From NCBI GenBank assembly GCA_947625735.1, contig CANQPL010000007.1:35153-99152 (forward strand): a stretch of DNA of 64,000 nt. The letters run 5' to 3'. The notes below the pieces were generated by a model. It made no database searches. It saw only the letters and a program-made list of their open reading frames with translations, and was not told the DNA's origin. The stretch comes from an uncultured Clostridia bacterium. GTDB lineage: Bacteria; Bacillota; Clostridia; Oscillospirales; Ruminococcaceae. The translations under genes and the position numbers were made by a program. Positions 34,988 to 44,360 of the stretch are shown one piece after another (position 1 is the first letter of the stretch; the number at the start of each line of letters is the position of its first letter).

Positions 34988-36367
34988 ATGAAAAAGATAA
35001 CCGAAAAATCAGCTTTATTTTTGTCGGTGATCCTGCTTCTTTCATCTACCGCCTGTGGCTCCGAGGAAAGCAAAACTGTGGAAGAAGAAGCCGTTGATAA
35101 GACCGCTTATAAAAATATAGAGCTTGGCACGGATCACACCGATCTTGAGGCAAGTATAAACGTAGTCACCTACCGCACCGATCTTATCGCAGATGATCCC
35201 GTTATCAAGGACTTTCATGACTACATGAGCGAGTTTAACGCCATGTATCCGGGCATTGAGGTGCTGTTTGAGGCGATCACCGATTACGATATGGAAATGC
35301 GGACCCGTCTTAATTCGGGAGACTGGGACGTATGCTCTGTCCCGAGCGCAGTGCAGAAATCGGAGCTTCCGGACTATTTTGAGCCTCTTTTCGATTATGA
35401 GGACTATTCGGATAAATATGAGTTTATAGATAACCAGTCCTACGGTGGAAAAGTATACGGTATCCCGTGTGCGGGGAATGCTCAGGGTATAGTTTACAAT
35501 AAAAAGGTATTTGACGAGGCGGGGATAGAAAAGGTACCCGAAACTCCCGATGAATTTATAGACGCATTAAAGCTCATCAAGGAAAAAACCGATGCGATTC
35601 CCCTTTACACCAACTATGCGGCAAGGTGGACAATGGGAGCGTGGGACTATTACTGCTTCTGCGGAGCAACGGGCAATGCGGATTACCGCTGCTATGTGCT
35701 GCCCTATGAAAAGGCTCCTTTCTCAAAAAATGAGGACAGAACGGGTCCTTACGAGGTGTTTAATATCCTTTACAGAGCGGTAAATGAGGGCTTGACAGAG
35801 GACGATCCCCACTCCACAAACTGGGAGCTTTGCAAGGCGCGTATCAACAACGGAGAGATAGGCTGCATGGCGCTGGGGAGCTGGGCTGTTCCTCAGATGC
35901 AGGACGCAGGCGATAACGGCGATGATATAGGATATATGCCTTTTCCGATCAGTGTGGACGGCGTGCGCTATGCATCGGCTGCGGGAGATTATGCCTATGC
36001 CGTAAATAAAAGATCGGACGATACGGAAAAACTGGCAGCAAAGCTGTTTATAAAGTTTATGATAGAAAAATCGGGCTTTGCCTACGATCAGGGCGGTATA
36101 CCCATTGTAAAGGGCGAGGAGTATCCTAATGTATTTGCGGATTTTGAAGATGCGGTGCTTATCAAGGATACGCCCCTTTCTGAGGGTGAGAAAGATGTCT
36201 ACTCTCAGGTAAACAATGATTCGGGACTTCTTCTCGAATCGGATTCGGAACACGTTATCCGTATTGTTGATGCCGCTCTTGACGGCAGCGAGAGCTTTGA
36301 TGACATTATGAACGACTGGAACACAAAGTGGGCGGCTGCGCAAAAAGATCAGGAGGAGCAGGAATAA
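34988..36367 (+). CDS. Extracellular solute-binding lipoprotein (family 1)
   Basis: A 459-residue lipoprotein with lipobox LLLSSTAC at the end of the signal peptide. It has the fold of sugar-type ABC solute-binding proteins (YPGIEVLFEAITDYDMEMRT, GIPCAGNAQGIVYNKKVFDE, PETPDEFIDALKLIKEKT, GCMALGSWAVPQMQDAG). No permease or ATPase gene is adjacent. The next gene, 48 bases on, is a membrane diguanylate cyclase with an extracellular sensor, so this protein may deliver a ligand to a sensor rather than to a transporter (inferred). Confidence 0.88.
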   Translation: MKKITEKSALFLSVILLLSSTACGSEESKTVEEEAVDKTAYKNIELGTDHTDLEASINVVTYRTDLIADDPVIKDFHDYMSEFNAMYPGIEVLFEAITDYDMEMRTRLNSGDWDVCSVPSAVQKSELPDYFEPLFDYEDYSDKYEFIDNQSYGGKVYGIPCAGNAQGIVYNKKVFDEAGIEKVPETPDEFIDALKLIKEKTDAIPLYTNYAARWTMGAWDYYCFCGATGNADYRCYVLPYEKAPFSKNEDRTGPYEVFNILYRAVNEGLTEDDPHSTNWELCKARINNGEIGCMALGSWAVPQMQDAGDNGDDIGYMPFPISVDGVRYASAAGDYAYAVNKRSDDTEKLAAKLFIKFMIEKSGFAYDQGGIPIVKGEEYPNVFADFEDAVLIKDTPLSEGEKDVYSQVNNDSGLLLESDSEHVIRIVDAALDGSESFDDIMNDWNTKWAAAQKDQEEQE

Positions 36368-36415
36368 GTCCTGAGTCCCGGGAAAATGCTATATTCCTTG
36401 CAGGAGGCAGTTTAC

Positions 36416-37822
36416 ATGAAAAAGGTTAAGACGGGTAACAGTCTTTTCAGAAACAAGAATCTGTTTTCCACCTTTGCTCTTATAATGTACATTGTTCTGC
36501 TTACATCGGTAGTGGTCTATCGGGTAGATCATCTGACGAGGGAGCAGTGCTATCAGCTGCTGTCATCGTCAACCAACGAGGCGTGCATAAGGCTTGAAAA
36601 CAACTTCAAAAGCGACCGCAGCTCACTTCGTATGCTTGCCCGTGTGATAGCAAATGAAAGCGATCTGACCTCTGATGAAGTCAACCACTTTCTGACTGCC
36701 TATGACATAAGCAGCATAACATCGGACGTGGCTATTCTCACGCCCGAAAATACGGTTGTCCGTATGAGGGGCGGCAATGTGGAGAATAATACCGTAATTG
36801 ATTTTGATACAGAGTCCGCTCCGGGAGAGCATATCAGCGGCTTGCAGCCGCGTATCAACGGAGCAGATCCGCCTGTAATCAGGAGTTTTGTGCCTATAAA
36901 GAACTCCGGAAAGATAACGGGGCTTTTGTTTCTTGAAATGAATCCCGGCGCAATAGCAAGTGCATGGGCTCCCGAGATATACGGCAGAAAAGCGTCATTC
37001 TGCGTGGCAGACAGGGCAACGGGAAATATGATAATCAACGGCTGGAATACAAGCATTACAAACGTTTCCCAGCTTCCCGCTCCGGAGCTTGCCGAAAATA
37101 TCATGGGCGGCAGGACAGGCTTTGTGCAGATAGATGCCGACGAGAAAGATGATGACTATTTTGTTTCCTATATGCCTATGGAGATCGAGGACTGGGAGAT
37201 AATGGTCATTGTAGCAAAGAGTGAGGTTTTTTCCTCCGCCAATGACATAGAGAGCTTTTTGCAGATATTTATAATAGCGGTAGCCGTATCGCTTGCCTGC
37301 TATCTGGGCTGGGTTGTTTACACCAACAGACTTGCCATTGCAGCCACGGAGAAGCAGGCTAACATAGATGTCCTGACAGGACTTCAGAACAGGAACAGAT
37401 ACGAGAGCTTCTGCCGCACCCTTGACGACAGGATCGGCGACTTTGCCTGCATTTACATAGATGCCAACGGTCTGCATGAGATCAACAACAGCAAAGGACA
37501 TCTTGCGGGAGATCAGATGCTCAGATTTATAGCGGATACCCTCAAAATTGCTTTCGGAGAGGATATGGTCTATCGTGTGGGCGGAGATGAGTTTGTGGTC
37601 TTTCAGAGGGGTAAAAGCGAGGAGGAGCTTTCCGAGGCTCTTAAAAAGGTACATTCTGAGGTAGAAAAGAACGATTATCACATTGCATCGGGTATCTGCG
37701 TCCATAATGATGAGCATTCTATCAATGATATGATAAAGACTGCAGAGGGGCGTATGTACGAGGAAAAGAAAAGGTATTATGAAAGCAGGGGGCAGCAGGT
37801 GAGAAATGCCCTTTCCGATTAA
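36416..37822 (+). CDS. Diguanylate cyclase with extracellular Cache-like sensor
   Basis: A 468-residue protein. Membrane helices lie at about 16-37 and 285-308 and enclose an extracellular sensor of about 245 residues resembling dCache. The GGDEF domain (about 325-460) has DVLTGLQNRNRYESF, YIDANGLHEINNSKGHLAGD and YRVGGDEFVVFQRG, with GGDEF intact and no inhibitory RxxD seen before it. It should make cyclic-di-GMP. ATG 36416 follows a GGAGG site; the open frame begins earlier at 36386. Its last codons and 3' flank are duplicated 259 bases downstream around a small element. Confidence 0.92.
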   Translation: MKKVKTGNSLFRNKNLFSTFALIMYIVLLTSVVVYRVDHLTREQCYQLLSSSTNEACIRLENNFKSDRSSLRMLARVIANESDLTSDEVNHFLTAYDISSITSDVAILTPENTVVRMRGGNVENNTVIDFDTESAPGEHISGLQPRINGADPPVIRSFVPIKNSGKITGLLFLEMNPGAIASAWAPEIYGRKASFCVADRATGNMIINGWNTSITNVSQLPAPELAENIMGGRTGFVQIDADEKDDDYFVSYMPMEIEDWEIMVIVAKSEVFSSANDIESFLQIFIIAVAVSLACYLGWVVYTNRLAIAATEKQANIDVLTGLQNRNRYESFCRTLDDRIGDFACIYIDANGLHEINNSKGHLAGDQMLRFIADTLKIAFGEDMVYRVGGDEFVVFQRGKSEEELSEALKKVHSEVEKNDYHIASGICVHNDEHSINDMIKTAEGRMYEEKKRYYESRGQQVRNALSD

Positions 37823-37910
37823 AGCAGAATTGATCTTATTTCTGACAAAAATGTGAACGACAAGTTTCCTATGTCGGGGTAAGTCCATGTGTGAAATATA
37901 CGGAGGTTTG
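37797..37910 (+). repeat. Direct repeat copy 1 (end of the GGDEF gene and flank)
   Basis: From AGGTGAGAAATGCCCTTTC through TGTCGGGGTAAGTCCATGTG to CGGAG this copy includes the true last codons and stop. It matches 38056-38169 at an offset of 259 bases with only a handful of substitutions. Confidence 0.85.
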
Positions 37911-38055
37911 AATTGCATCGGGCATTTGCCACGGAAATAAATTTTTGCAAAATTGCTTTCCAGAAGCAAGAAGCAAAAACAAATTTTCCGCAAAGTGGAA
38001 AAATGTGGAAATTGTTTCCTTATCTTGCCTCTTGCCTCTTATTATCTTGCCTCTG
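37911..38055 (-). mobile_element. Short dispersed element, copy A
   Basis: About 145 bases between two direct repeats. The core GTTTCCTTATCTTGCCTCTT... (38014-38055) is 42 bases long and is the exact reverse complement of 59633-59674. Next to it, CCGCAAAGTGG (37989-37999) and AAGCAAGAAGCAA are also shared, inverted, with copy B. It has internal GGCAAGA repeats and no coding capacity. Strand is set so that copy B is in plus orientation. Confidence 0.75.
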
Positions 38056-38169
38056 AGGTGAGAAATGCCCTTTCAGATTAAAGCAGAATTGATCTTATTT
38101 CTGACAAAAATGTAAACGACAAGCTTTCTATGTCGGGGTAAGTCCATGTGTGAAATGTACGGAGTTTTA
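38056..38169 (+). repeat. Direct repeat copy 2
   Basis: A second copy of the 3' end of the upstream GGDEF gene and its flank, not translated. After it comes a weak terminator-like CCGG...CCGG-TTTTTT at 38182-38203, presumably the original end of the transcript. Confidence 0.85.
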
Positions 38170-38181
38170 ACCGTAAATTCC

Positions 38182-38203
38182 CCGGGCTTGCTCCGGCTTT
38201 TTT
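38182..38203 (+). terminator. Possible weak terminator
   Basis: CCGG-GCTTGCT-CCGG followed by C and six T. The stem is only four base pairs. Confidence 0.4.
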
Positions 38204-38231
38204 GTCATATTCTTAAAATTTGCAAAAACAC

Positions 38232-38260
38232 TTGATTATTTTACAGGTTTGTGCTACAAT
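38232..38260 (+). promoter_or_regulatory. Promoter for pyrB
   Basis: TTGATT (38232-38237) and TACAAT (38255-38260), 17-base spacer. No PyrR-type attenuator was seen in the 60-base leader. Confidence 0.7.
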
Positions 38261-38321
38261 AGGTATTGGTAAGAAAAAAATGTCAAATCAACGGGCTGAT
38301 AGCTGAAAGGACTGATATTTT

Positions 38322-39407
38322 ATGGAAATGTCAAGATTTACAAATCTTATTGACCTTAATGATATGAGTGAGGAATGGTGGCTGGGAGTGGTAAAAAAGG
38401 CTGCTGCCATATGCGATGATCCCGCAGCCTATGCCAAGGCGTGTGAGGGAAAGATAATGGCAACGCTTTTCTATGAGCCGTCCACCAGAACGCAGATGTC
38501 ATTCCAGACGGCTATGCTCAGACTGGGAGGCACTATCATAGGCTTTGACAATCCTGCAACTTCATCTGTGGCAAAAGGTGAAAACCTTAAAGATACCACC
38601 AAAATAGTCTCCTCCTATGCGGATATAATGGTAATGCGTCACCCCTCAGAGGGAGCTGCAAAGGCGGCGGCACTCACTGCGGACTGCCCTATCATCAATG
38701 CAGGAGACGGAAGTCATCTTCACCCTACCCAGACTCTCACCGATATGCTTACTCTTTACAAGGAAAAGGGCAGACTGGAGGATCTTACTATCGGTCTTTG
38801 CGGAGATCTTAAAAACGGCAGAACGGTACATTCCATGTGCAAGGCGCTGTCGAGCTTTAAGGGGATAAAGTTTGTATTCATTTCCACAAGGGAGCTGGGA
38901 ATGCCCGCTTACATAAAGGATATCCTCACTGCAAAGAATTGTGAATTTACGGAAAATTCTTCTCTTGAGGACGCTATAGGCGGACTTGATATGCTCTATA
39001 TGACAAGAGTGCAGAAAGAGCGTTTTTCCTCTGAGGAGGAGTATAATGCATTAAAAGATGTTTATCGTCTTGACAGAAGAAAGCTGAGCAAAGGCAAGAG
39101 CGATCTTATCGTGCTTCACCCGCTGCCGAGAGTGGACGAGATAGCAATGGAAGTGGACGAAGACCCGAGAGCTATGTATTTCAAACAGGCAAAGTACGGT
39201 ATGTATGTGCGCATGGCGCTTATCATGACAATACTTGAAGCGCCCCGCATTCCCGCACCGCTGTTAAAGGGAGAGCTTTACCCGTCTGTATGCTGTGCAA
39301 ATCCCAACTGCATAACCCATAAGGAGTATTATCTGCCGAAGTCGTTCAGGGGCGTCGGGGATATGTTAGAGTGCGAATACTGCGATGAACGCCGTTTGGG
39401 AAACTGA
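38322..39407 (+). CDS. pyrB: Aspartate carbamoyltransferase with fused PyrI-like zinc domain
   Basis: A 361-residue enzyme of pyrimidine synthesis. Catalytic features: [12 protein letters not shown] (carbamoyl phosphate), [12 protein letters not shown] (the ATCase 80s loop), [11 protein letters not shown], and HPLPRVDE. The last 45 residues add CANPNC (C-x4-C) and CEYC (C-x2-C), matching the zinc domain of the regulatory chain PyrI without its nucleotide-binding part. The tail may hold catalytic trimers together. It is monocistronic; no other pyr gene is nearby. A second in-frame ATG lies at codon 3. Confidence 0.94.
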   Translation: MEMSRFTNLIDLNDMSEEWWLGVVKKAAAICDDPAAYAKACEGKIMATLFYEPSTRTQMSFQTAMLRLGGTIIGFDNPATSSVAKGENLKDTTKIVSSYADIMVMRHPSEGAAKAAALTADCPIINAGDGSHLHPTQTLTDMLTLYKEKGRLEDLTIGLCGDLKNGRTVHSMCKALSSFKGIKFVFISTRELGMPAYIKDILTAKNCEFTENSSLEDAIGGLDMLYMTRVQKERFSSEEEYNALKDVYRLDRRKLSKGKSDLIVLHPLPRVDEIAMEVDEDPRAMYFKQAKYGMYVRMALIMTILEAPRIPAPLLKGELYPSVCCANPNCITHKEYYLPKSFRGVGDMLECEYCDERRLGN

Positions 39408-39464
39408 AAAAAATGCCTGAAAATAAGGAAAAAAACAGTGCGCTAAAAATATAGAAATTGTTAC

Positions 39465-39493
39465 TTGCAAAAACGGCGGATATGTATTATAAT
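39465..39493 (+). promoter_or_regulatory. Promoter for the lon operon
   Basis: TTGCAA (39465-39470) and TATAAT (39488-39493), 17-base spacer. No CIRCE or CtsR box was recognised. Confidence 0.75.
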
Positions 39494-39587
39494 ATATTGT
39501 GCAGACCTGTTTTTTCGGGCAAAGGATAGGATAATGGGTCGGCTTGCGGCTTGGCTGCAAATTTTTGTAAAGGATGGCTTTTATATT

Positions 39588-42020
39588 ATGAAAAATGAAG
39601 CGAAACAGGCTGCGGGTATCCAGACGCTTCCAATGCTGGCACTGAGAGGGCTTGTGGTATTCCCGAAAGTCGTTATACATTTTGATGTTGCAAGGGATAA
39701 GTCTGCAAAGGCGCTGGTAGCGGCTGCCAAATCGGATAAGCTGGTGTTCCTTGCGGCACAGAGCGATTTTACGGAGGACGTAGAGCCTGATAAAATATAT
39801 CGTGTGGGAGTTGTGGCGGAGGTAAAGCAGCTTCTGAAAATTCCCGGAGGAGCTACCCGTGTAATGGCGGAGGGGCTTTACAGGGCAAAGCTGGTGGAGA
39901 TAAAGGACACTGAGCCCTATTATACAGCAGATGTCAAGCGTTATCCTCAGCGGTCGGCAAAGTGCGATCCTATGGAGCTTGAAGCACTGCTCAGAGCGGT
40001 CAAGGACGAGTTTAAAGCATACTGCTCCAATATGCCGAGAATGCCTCTTGAATACATAGATTCGGTCGTCAATGAGGAGGATCCCTCAAAGGTGTTTGAC
40101 AATATAGCGGTAAGTATACCTTTGTCTATACCCGAAAAGCAGCAGCTTCTTGAAGCAAACGGAATGATGAACCGACTGGGAATGCTCCTTGCCATGCTTT
40201 CAAGAGAGGCTGAGGTAATGGGCATTGAGCGTGAGATACAGGAACGTGTAAGACAGCAGATGGACGAAACCCAGAAGGAGTATTATCTCAGGGAGCAGAT
40301 GCGTGTTATTTCCCGAGAGCTGGGCGAGGAGGATTCGGTTCAGGAGGAAGCATACGAGTATATGGACAGGATAGGTGAGCTGACGCTCCCCGAAGAAGTC
40401 TCCGAAAAGCTCATGAAGGAAGCGGAAAGGCTTTCAAGAATGCAGAGCGGCTCACAGGAGGCATATGTTGTCAGAAATTATCTTGACACCTGTCTTGATC
40501 TTCCGTGGAACAAATCCACTAAGGATAAGACCGACATAAAGCGGACAAGGACGATCCTTGACAAGGATCATTACGGAATGGAAAAGGTCAAGGAGCGTAT
40601 TCTCGAAACCATTGCCGTAAGAAAGCTGGCACCGGATATCAAGGGGCAGATAATATGCCTTTACGGACCTCCGGGAGTTGGTAAGACCTCGGTGGCAAAA
40701 TCCATAGCAAGATCCCTTGGCAGGAAATATGCACGTATATCTCTCGGCGGTATCCGTGATGAATCGGATATACGCGGACATCGCAAGACCTATGTGGGGG
40801 CAATGCCGGGACGTATAATCAATGCGCTTATACAGGCAGGCTCTAAAAATCCGCTGATACTTCTTGACGAGATAGATAAAATTTCGGGAGATTACAAGGG
40901 CGATCCCTCATCTGCGCTGCTGGAGGTGCTTGACAGCGAACAGAACAGCACTTTCAGGGATCATTATGTAGAGGTGCCTTTTGATCTGAGCGATGTAATG
41001 TTCATTACCACTGCAAACGATCTGTCAACCATTGATCCTCCGTTAAAGGACAGAATGGAGATAATAGAGCTTTCAAGCTATACCCGTGAGGAAAAATTCC
41101 ATATCTCAAAGGAACATCTTATACCAAAGCAGCTGAAGCGTCACGGACTGAAAGCGTCCAACCTGAAAATTGCTGATAAGGCTGTCTATGCAATAATTGA
41201 CAGCTACACCCGTGAAGCGGGAGTGAGAGGTCTTGAAAGAAAGATCGCTCAGATCTGCCGCAAGGCTGCAAAGGAGATAGTGGAGGAGGAAAAGACAAAG
41301 ATTTCGGTCACTGCCGCAAATCTGGAGGATTATCTGGGACACAGGATCTATGTTGACGACAGCATTTCAAGGATAGACGAAGTAGGCATTGTGAACGGTC
41401 TTGCTTGGACATCGGCAGGCGGTGTTATCATGCCTCTTGAGGTGCTTATAATGGAGGGCAAGGGTACTGTCGAGGCAACAGGGTCATTAGGCGACGTGAT
41501 GAAGGAAAGCTCACGCCTTGCAGTAAGCTATGTGCGTTCGGTTGCGGACAGATACGGCATAGACCGCAGCTTCTACAAGGATAAGGATATACATATCCAT
41601 GCACCAGAGGGAGCAACGCCAAAGGACGGTCCATCGGCGGGTGTTACAATGACTACAGCTCTTGTATCTGCCCTTTCGGGTATCCCTGTGCGCTGTGACG
41701 TGGCAATGACAGGAGAAATAACTCTCCACGGAAAGGTGCTTCCTATAGGCGGATTGCGTGAAAAGACCATGGCAGCCTACAAGGAGGGCATGAAAACGGT
41801 CATTATTCCCGAGGGAAACAGACCCGATCTTGATGATGTAGACGAAAAAGTGCGTTCGGAGCTGAATTTTGTGTTTGCAGAAAATCTTTCGGACGTTCTT
41901 GAAACGGCGCTGACGAAAAAGCCTCATAATATGCAGGGTGCAGAAAAGGAAACACCTATTGCCTTTGCGCCTGCACCCGAGGACGAAAATCATATTCCTA
42001 TCCATTCAAAGGAACGCTGA
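39588..42020 (+). CDS. lon: ATP-dependent protease La
   Basis: An 810-residue Lon protease for degradation of misfolded and regulatory proteins in the cytoplasm. The N-terminal LON domain begins [20 protein letters not shown], a coiled region follows, then the AAA module with Walker [17 protein letters not shown] and Walker [11 protein letters not shown]. The C-terminal protease has [11 protein letters not shown] (catalytic Ser) and a downstream catalytic Lys in [13 protein letters not shown]. The frame is open from 39465, but AAAGGATGG supports the ATG at 39588, which gives standard length. engB follows within 20 bases, as in many Firmicutes. Confidence 0.97.
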   Translation: MKNEAKQAAGIQTLPMLALRGLVVFPKVVIHFDVARDKSAKALVAAAKSDKLVFLAAQSDFTEDVEPDKIYRVGVVAEVKQLLKIPGGATRVMAEGLYRAKLVEIKDTEPYYTADVKRYPQRSAKCDPMELEALLRAVKDEFKAYCSNMPRMPLEYIDSVVNEEDPSKVFDNIAVSIPLSIPEKQQLLEANGMMNRLGMLLAMLSREAEVMGIEREIQERVRQQMDETQKEYYLREQMRVISRELGEEDSVQEEAYEYMDRIGELTLPEEVSEKLMKEAERLSRMQSGSQEAYVVRNYLDTCLDLPWNKSTKDKTDIKRTRTILDKDHYGMEKVKERILETIAVRKLAPDIKGQIICLYGPPGVGKTSVAKSIARSLGRKYARISLGGIRDESDIRGHRKTYVGAMPGRIINALIQAGSKNPLILLDEIDKISGDYKGDPSSALLEVLDSEQNSTFRDHYVEVPFDLSDVMFITTANDLSTIDPPLKDRMEIIELSSYTREEKFHISKEHLIPKQLKRHGLKASNLKIADKAVYAIIDSYTREAGVRGLERKIAQICRKAAKEIVEEEKTKISVTAANLEDYLGHRIYVDDSISRIDEVGIVNGLAWTSAGGVIMPLEVLIMEGKGTVEATGSLGDVMKESSRLAVSYVRSVADRYGIDRSFYKDKDIHIHAPEGATPKDGPSAGVTMTTALVSALSGIPVRCDVAMTGEITLHGKVLPIGGLREKTMAAYKEGMKTVIIPEGNRPDLDDVDEKVRSELNFVFAENLSDVLETALTKKPHNMQGAEKETPIAFAPAPEDENHIPIHSKER

Positions 42021-42039
42021 TAATAACATCGGAGGAGCT

Positions 42040-42630
42040 ATGAATTTTAACACCGCAGAATTTTACAGATCGTTCGGAGAATACTCCCAGCTGCCCCCAT
42101 CGGACAGAATGGAAATAGCCTTTTCGGGGAGATCTAATGTAGGCAAATCCTCCCTTATAAATAAGGTGCTCGGACGCAGAAATATAGCACGGGTATCCTC
42201 CATGCCGGGAAAAACAGCGACGATCAACTTTTTTACTCTTGAAAATATCTATCTTGCAGATCTTCCGGGATACGGCTATGCAAAGGTTGCAAAATCTGAG
42301 AAACAGCGCTGGGCGGGGCTTATTGACGGTTATCTTAAAAGCGGCAGAGATATAGGAGTTATCTTTCAGCTTATAGATTACCGTCACCCGCCTACAAGGG
42401 ACGATCTGATGATGATAGATTTTATGATAGAAAGCGAACTGCCCTTTGTTATCGTATTCACCAAAGCGGACAAGCTCACAAAGCGTGAGCGGGAAGAGAG
42501 AATGACCGCCTTTGGTGAGGAGATACCCTTCTTTAAGGATATCACTCATGTTGATTTTTCAGCCGAAACAGGGGAAGGCGCAGAGGAGATAAGACGGATA
42601 ATTGAGGAGCTTGCAGAGGAAGGATCATAA
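42040..42630 (+). CDS. engB: Ribosome biogenesis GTPase YsxC/EngB
   Basis: A 196-residue GTPase for assembly of the 50S subunit. G-motifs are in order: FSGRSNVGKSSLINKVLG (G1), the T in GKTATINFF (G2), LADLPGYGYAK (G3), VFTKADKLTK (G4) and VDFSAETGEG (G5-like). GGAGGAG sits directly before the ATG at 42040. The longer open frame from 41938 overlaps lon and has no support. It probably shares the lon transcript, and lysA follows by 17 bases. Confidence 0.96.
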   Translation: MNFNTAEFYRSFGEYSQLPPSDRMEIAFSGRSNVGKSSLINKVLGRRNIARVSSMPGKTATINFFTLENIYLADLPGYGYAKVAKSEKQRWAGLIDGYLKSGRDIGVIFQLIDYRHPPTRDDLMMIDFMIESELPFVIVFTKADKLTKREREERMTAFGEEIPFFKDITHVDFSAETGEGAEEIRRIIEELAEEGS

Positions 42631-42647
42631 GGAAAGGATCGGTAAAA

Positions 42648-43949
42648 ATGTTTGTATCAAAAAATCTTTCGGTGAATGAGCAGGGACATCTTACGGCAGG
42701 AGGAGTGGACACAACAGAGCTTGCGGCAAAGTACGGTACACCTCTTTATGTTATGGACGAGGATCTTATAAGGGAGCATTGCCGCAGCTTTAAGGAGTCT
42801 ATGGACAGATATTACGGCGGAGAGGGTCTTGTATGCTATGCAAGCAAAGCATTCTGCTGTAAAGCTATGTGTAAGATAATGCTTGAAGAGGGCATGGGAC
42901 TTGACGTTGTAAGCGAGGGAGAGCTTTACACTGCCCTCAGTGTAGGTTTTCCCGCAGACAGGATATGCTTTCACGGCAACAACAAGACTGACAGAGAGCT
43001 TGCCTATGCTCTTGAAAACAACGTTGGCAGGATAATTGTGGATAATATTTACGAGCTTGACCGTCTGAACGGCCTTGCGGAGGAAACGGGCAGGAACGCA
43101 AATATTATGTATAGAATAAAGCCCGGTATTGATGCCCACACTCATAATTTTATTATGACCGGGCAGATAGACAGCAAATTCGGCTTTGCTCTTGAAACAG
43201 GAGAGGCATTTGAAGCGGTAAAAAAGGCGCTCAAATGCAGTCATATCAGGCTTGTGGGACTTCACTGTCACATAGGCAGCCAGATATTTGATATTGATCC
43301 CTTTGTAAAGGCTGCTGAGGTCATGCTTGACTTCATAGCCAAAATAAAGGAGGAGCTGGGCGCAGAAATAGGTGAGCTGAACCTTGGCGGCGGCTTCGGC
43401 ATCAAGTACACCGATGAGGATTCGCCCGTTTCATATGATAAATATATGGAAAAGGTATCCGCAAGGGTAAAGGAGATATGCGCCGAAAGGAAGATAAAAC
43501 AGCCCTTTATCCTTATCGAGCCGGGTCGTTCCATTGCCGCACCTGCGGGTATCACTCTGTATACCGTAGGCGGAAAAAAGGTTATTCCGGGAATAAGGAC
43601 ATATGTATCCATAGACGGCGGAATGGGAGACAATCCAAGATATGCCCTTTATCAGTCGAAATATGATGCTGTGGTGGCAAACAAGGCAGGAGAGCCTAAA
43701 ACCGAAACAGTCACCGTAGCAGGAAAGTGCTGTGAAACGGGAGATCTTATCGGCGAGGGAATGCCCGTTCAGCCTGTAGAGCCGGGAGATATCCTTGCGA
43801 TACTTGCGACAGGAGCATATAACTATTCTATGTCGTCCAACTACAACCGTATACCAAAGCCCGCAGTGGTAATGCTGCATAACGGCGAGAGCAGAGTTGT
43901 GGTAAAGCGTGAAACAAACGAGGACATTATAAGAAACGATCTTCTCTGA
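42648..43949 (+). CDS. lysA: Diaminopimelate decarboxylase
   Basis: A 433-residue PLP enzyme making lysine from meso-diaminopimelate. Motifs: VCYASKAFCCKAM with the PLP lysine, LVGLHCHIGSQIFD, ELNLGGGFGIKY, LIEPGRSIAAPAG, and AGKCCETGDLIGEG with the active-site Cys near the C-terminus. It is the last gene of lon-engB-lysA. A strong terminator follows at 43984. No lysine riboswitch is present, as expected for an internal operon gene. Confidence 0.96.
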   Translation: MFVSKNLSVNEQGHLTAGGVDTTELAAKYGTPLYVMDEDLIREHCRSFKESMDRYYGGEGLVCYASKAFCCKAMCKIMLEEGMGLDVVSEGELYTALSVGFPADRICFHGNNKTDRELAYALENNVGRIIVDNIYELDRLNGLAEETGRNANIMYRIKPGIDAHTHNFIMTGQIDSKFGFALETGEAFEAVKKALKCSHIRLVGLHCHIGSQIFDIDPFVKAAEVMLDFIAKIKEELGAEIGELNLGGGFGIKYTDEDSPVSYDKYMEKVSARVKEICAERKIKQPFILIEPGRSIAAPAGITLYTVGGKKVIPGIRTYVSIDGGMGDNPRYALYQSKYDAVVANKAGEPKTETVTVAGKCCETGDLIGEGMPVQPVEPGDILAILATGAYNYSMSSNYNRIPKPAVVMLHNGESRVVVKRETNEDIIRNDLL

Positions 43950-43983
43950 TAAAATAAGACTCTGTAAAAAAACACATTAATAT

Positions 43984-44040
43984 AAAAGACTGCAATCTTG
44001 CAAAATGAACTTTCCAAAATGCAAGACAGCAGTCTTTTTT
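43984..44040 (+). terminator. Intrinsic terminator after lysA
   Basis: AAGACTGC-AATCTTGCA pairs with TGCAAGAC-AGCAGTCTT, then six T. It resembles the spoIIR terminator at 24107. Confidence 0.87.
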
Positions 44041-44220
44041 GTGGTATAATTAAAGTATCATGAAAAAACCACCACAAGAATATTTCAAACGACTAAAAAG
44101 CCGCAGGACAGTCCGCCCAGGATATGATGAAAAAACTGTTCAAGCCACTGATAGAAAAATTCAACGGAATTACTGAAAATACCCCGAATTCAGGTGAGAA
44201 GATACCTTTTTTTCTTTATT
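44041..44220 (+). other. Gene remnant of uncertain origin
   Basis: After a TATAAT box (44045-44050) a short frame begins ATG AAA AAA CCA CCA and stops at 38 codons. In another frame QDMMKKLFKPLIEKFNGITE reads as a plausible protein piece. It may be the debris of a transposase or other deleted gene. Neither piece is convincing alone. It lies in the 411-base gene-free stretch 43950-44360, which otherwise holds only two hairpins. Confidence 0.3.
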
Positions 44221-44228
44221 AGACGTTA

Positions 44229-44270
44229 AAACAACCGAGACTTCCCAAAATTAAGAAATCTCGGTTGTTT
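44229..44270 (-). terminator. Bidirectional hairpin terminator
   Basis: AAACAACCGAGA pairs with TCTCGGTTGTTT. T-rich sequence follows on both strands. It would end the secreted repeat-protein transcript on the minus strand. Confidence 0.68.
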
Positions 44271-44360
44271 CTGGTTGTTTTTTTACATCGCCTCTCGGCG
44301 TTTATTCTATCTTTTTCTTTTTGTTCTGTTTTTTATATTTGATCCGTTTTTGCTGTCTTA

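Noticed and set aside
36995..37993. 332-codon minus-strand ORF opposite the GGDEF gene
   Set aside because: Its frame mirrors an assured coding region and extends through the duplicated flank; no family resemblance.
42648..43949. Lysine riboswitch for lysA
   Set aside because: The gap to engB is 17 bases, leaving no room for one.
44041..44220. Intact transposase or insertion sequence
   Set aside because: Only short pieces in two frames, no terminal inverted repeats or target duplication; kept as a low-confidence remnant.
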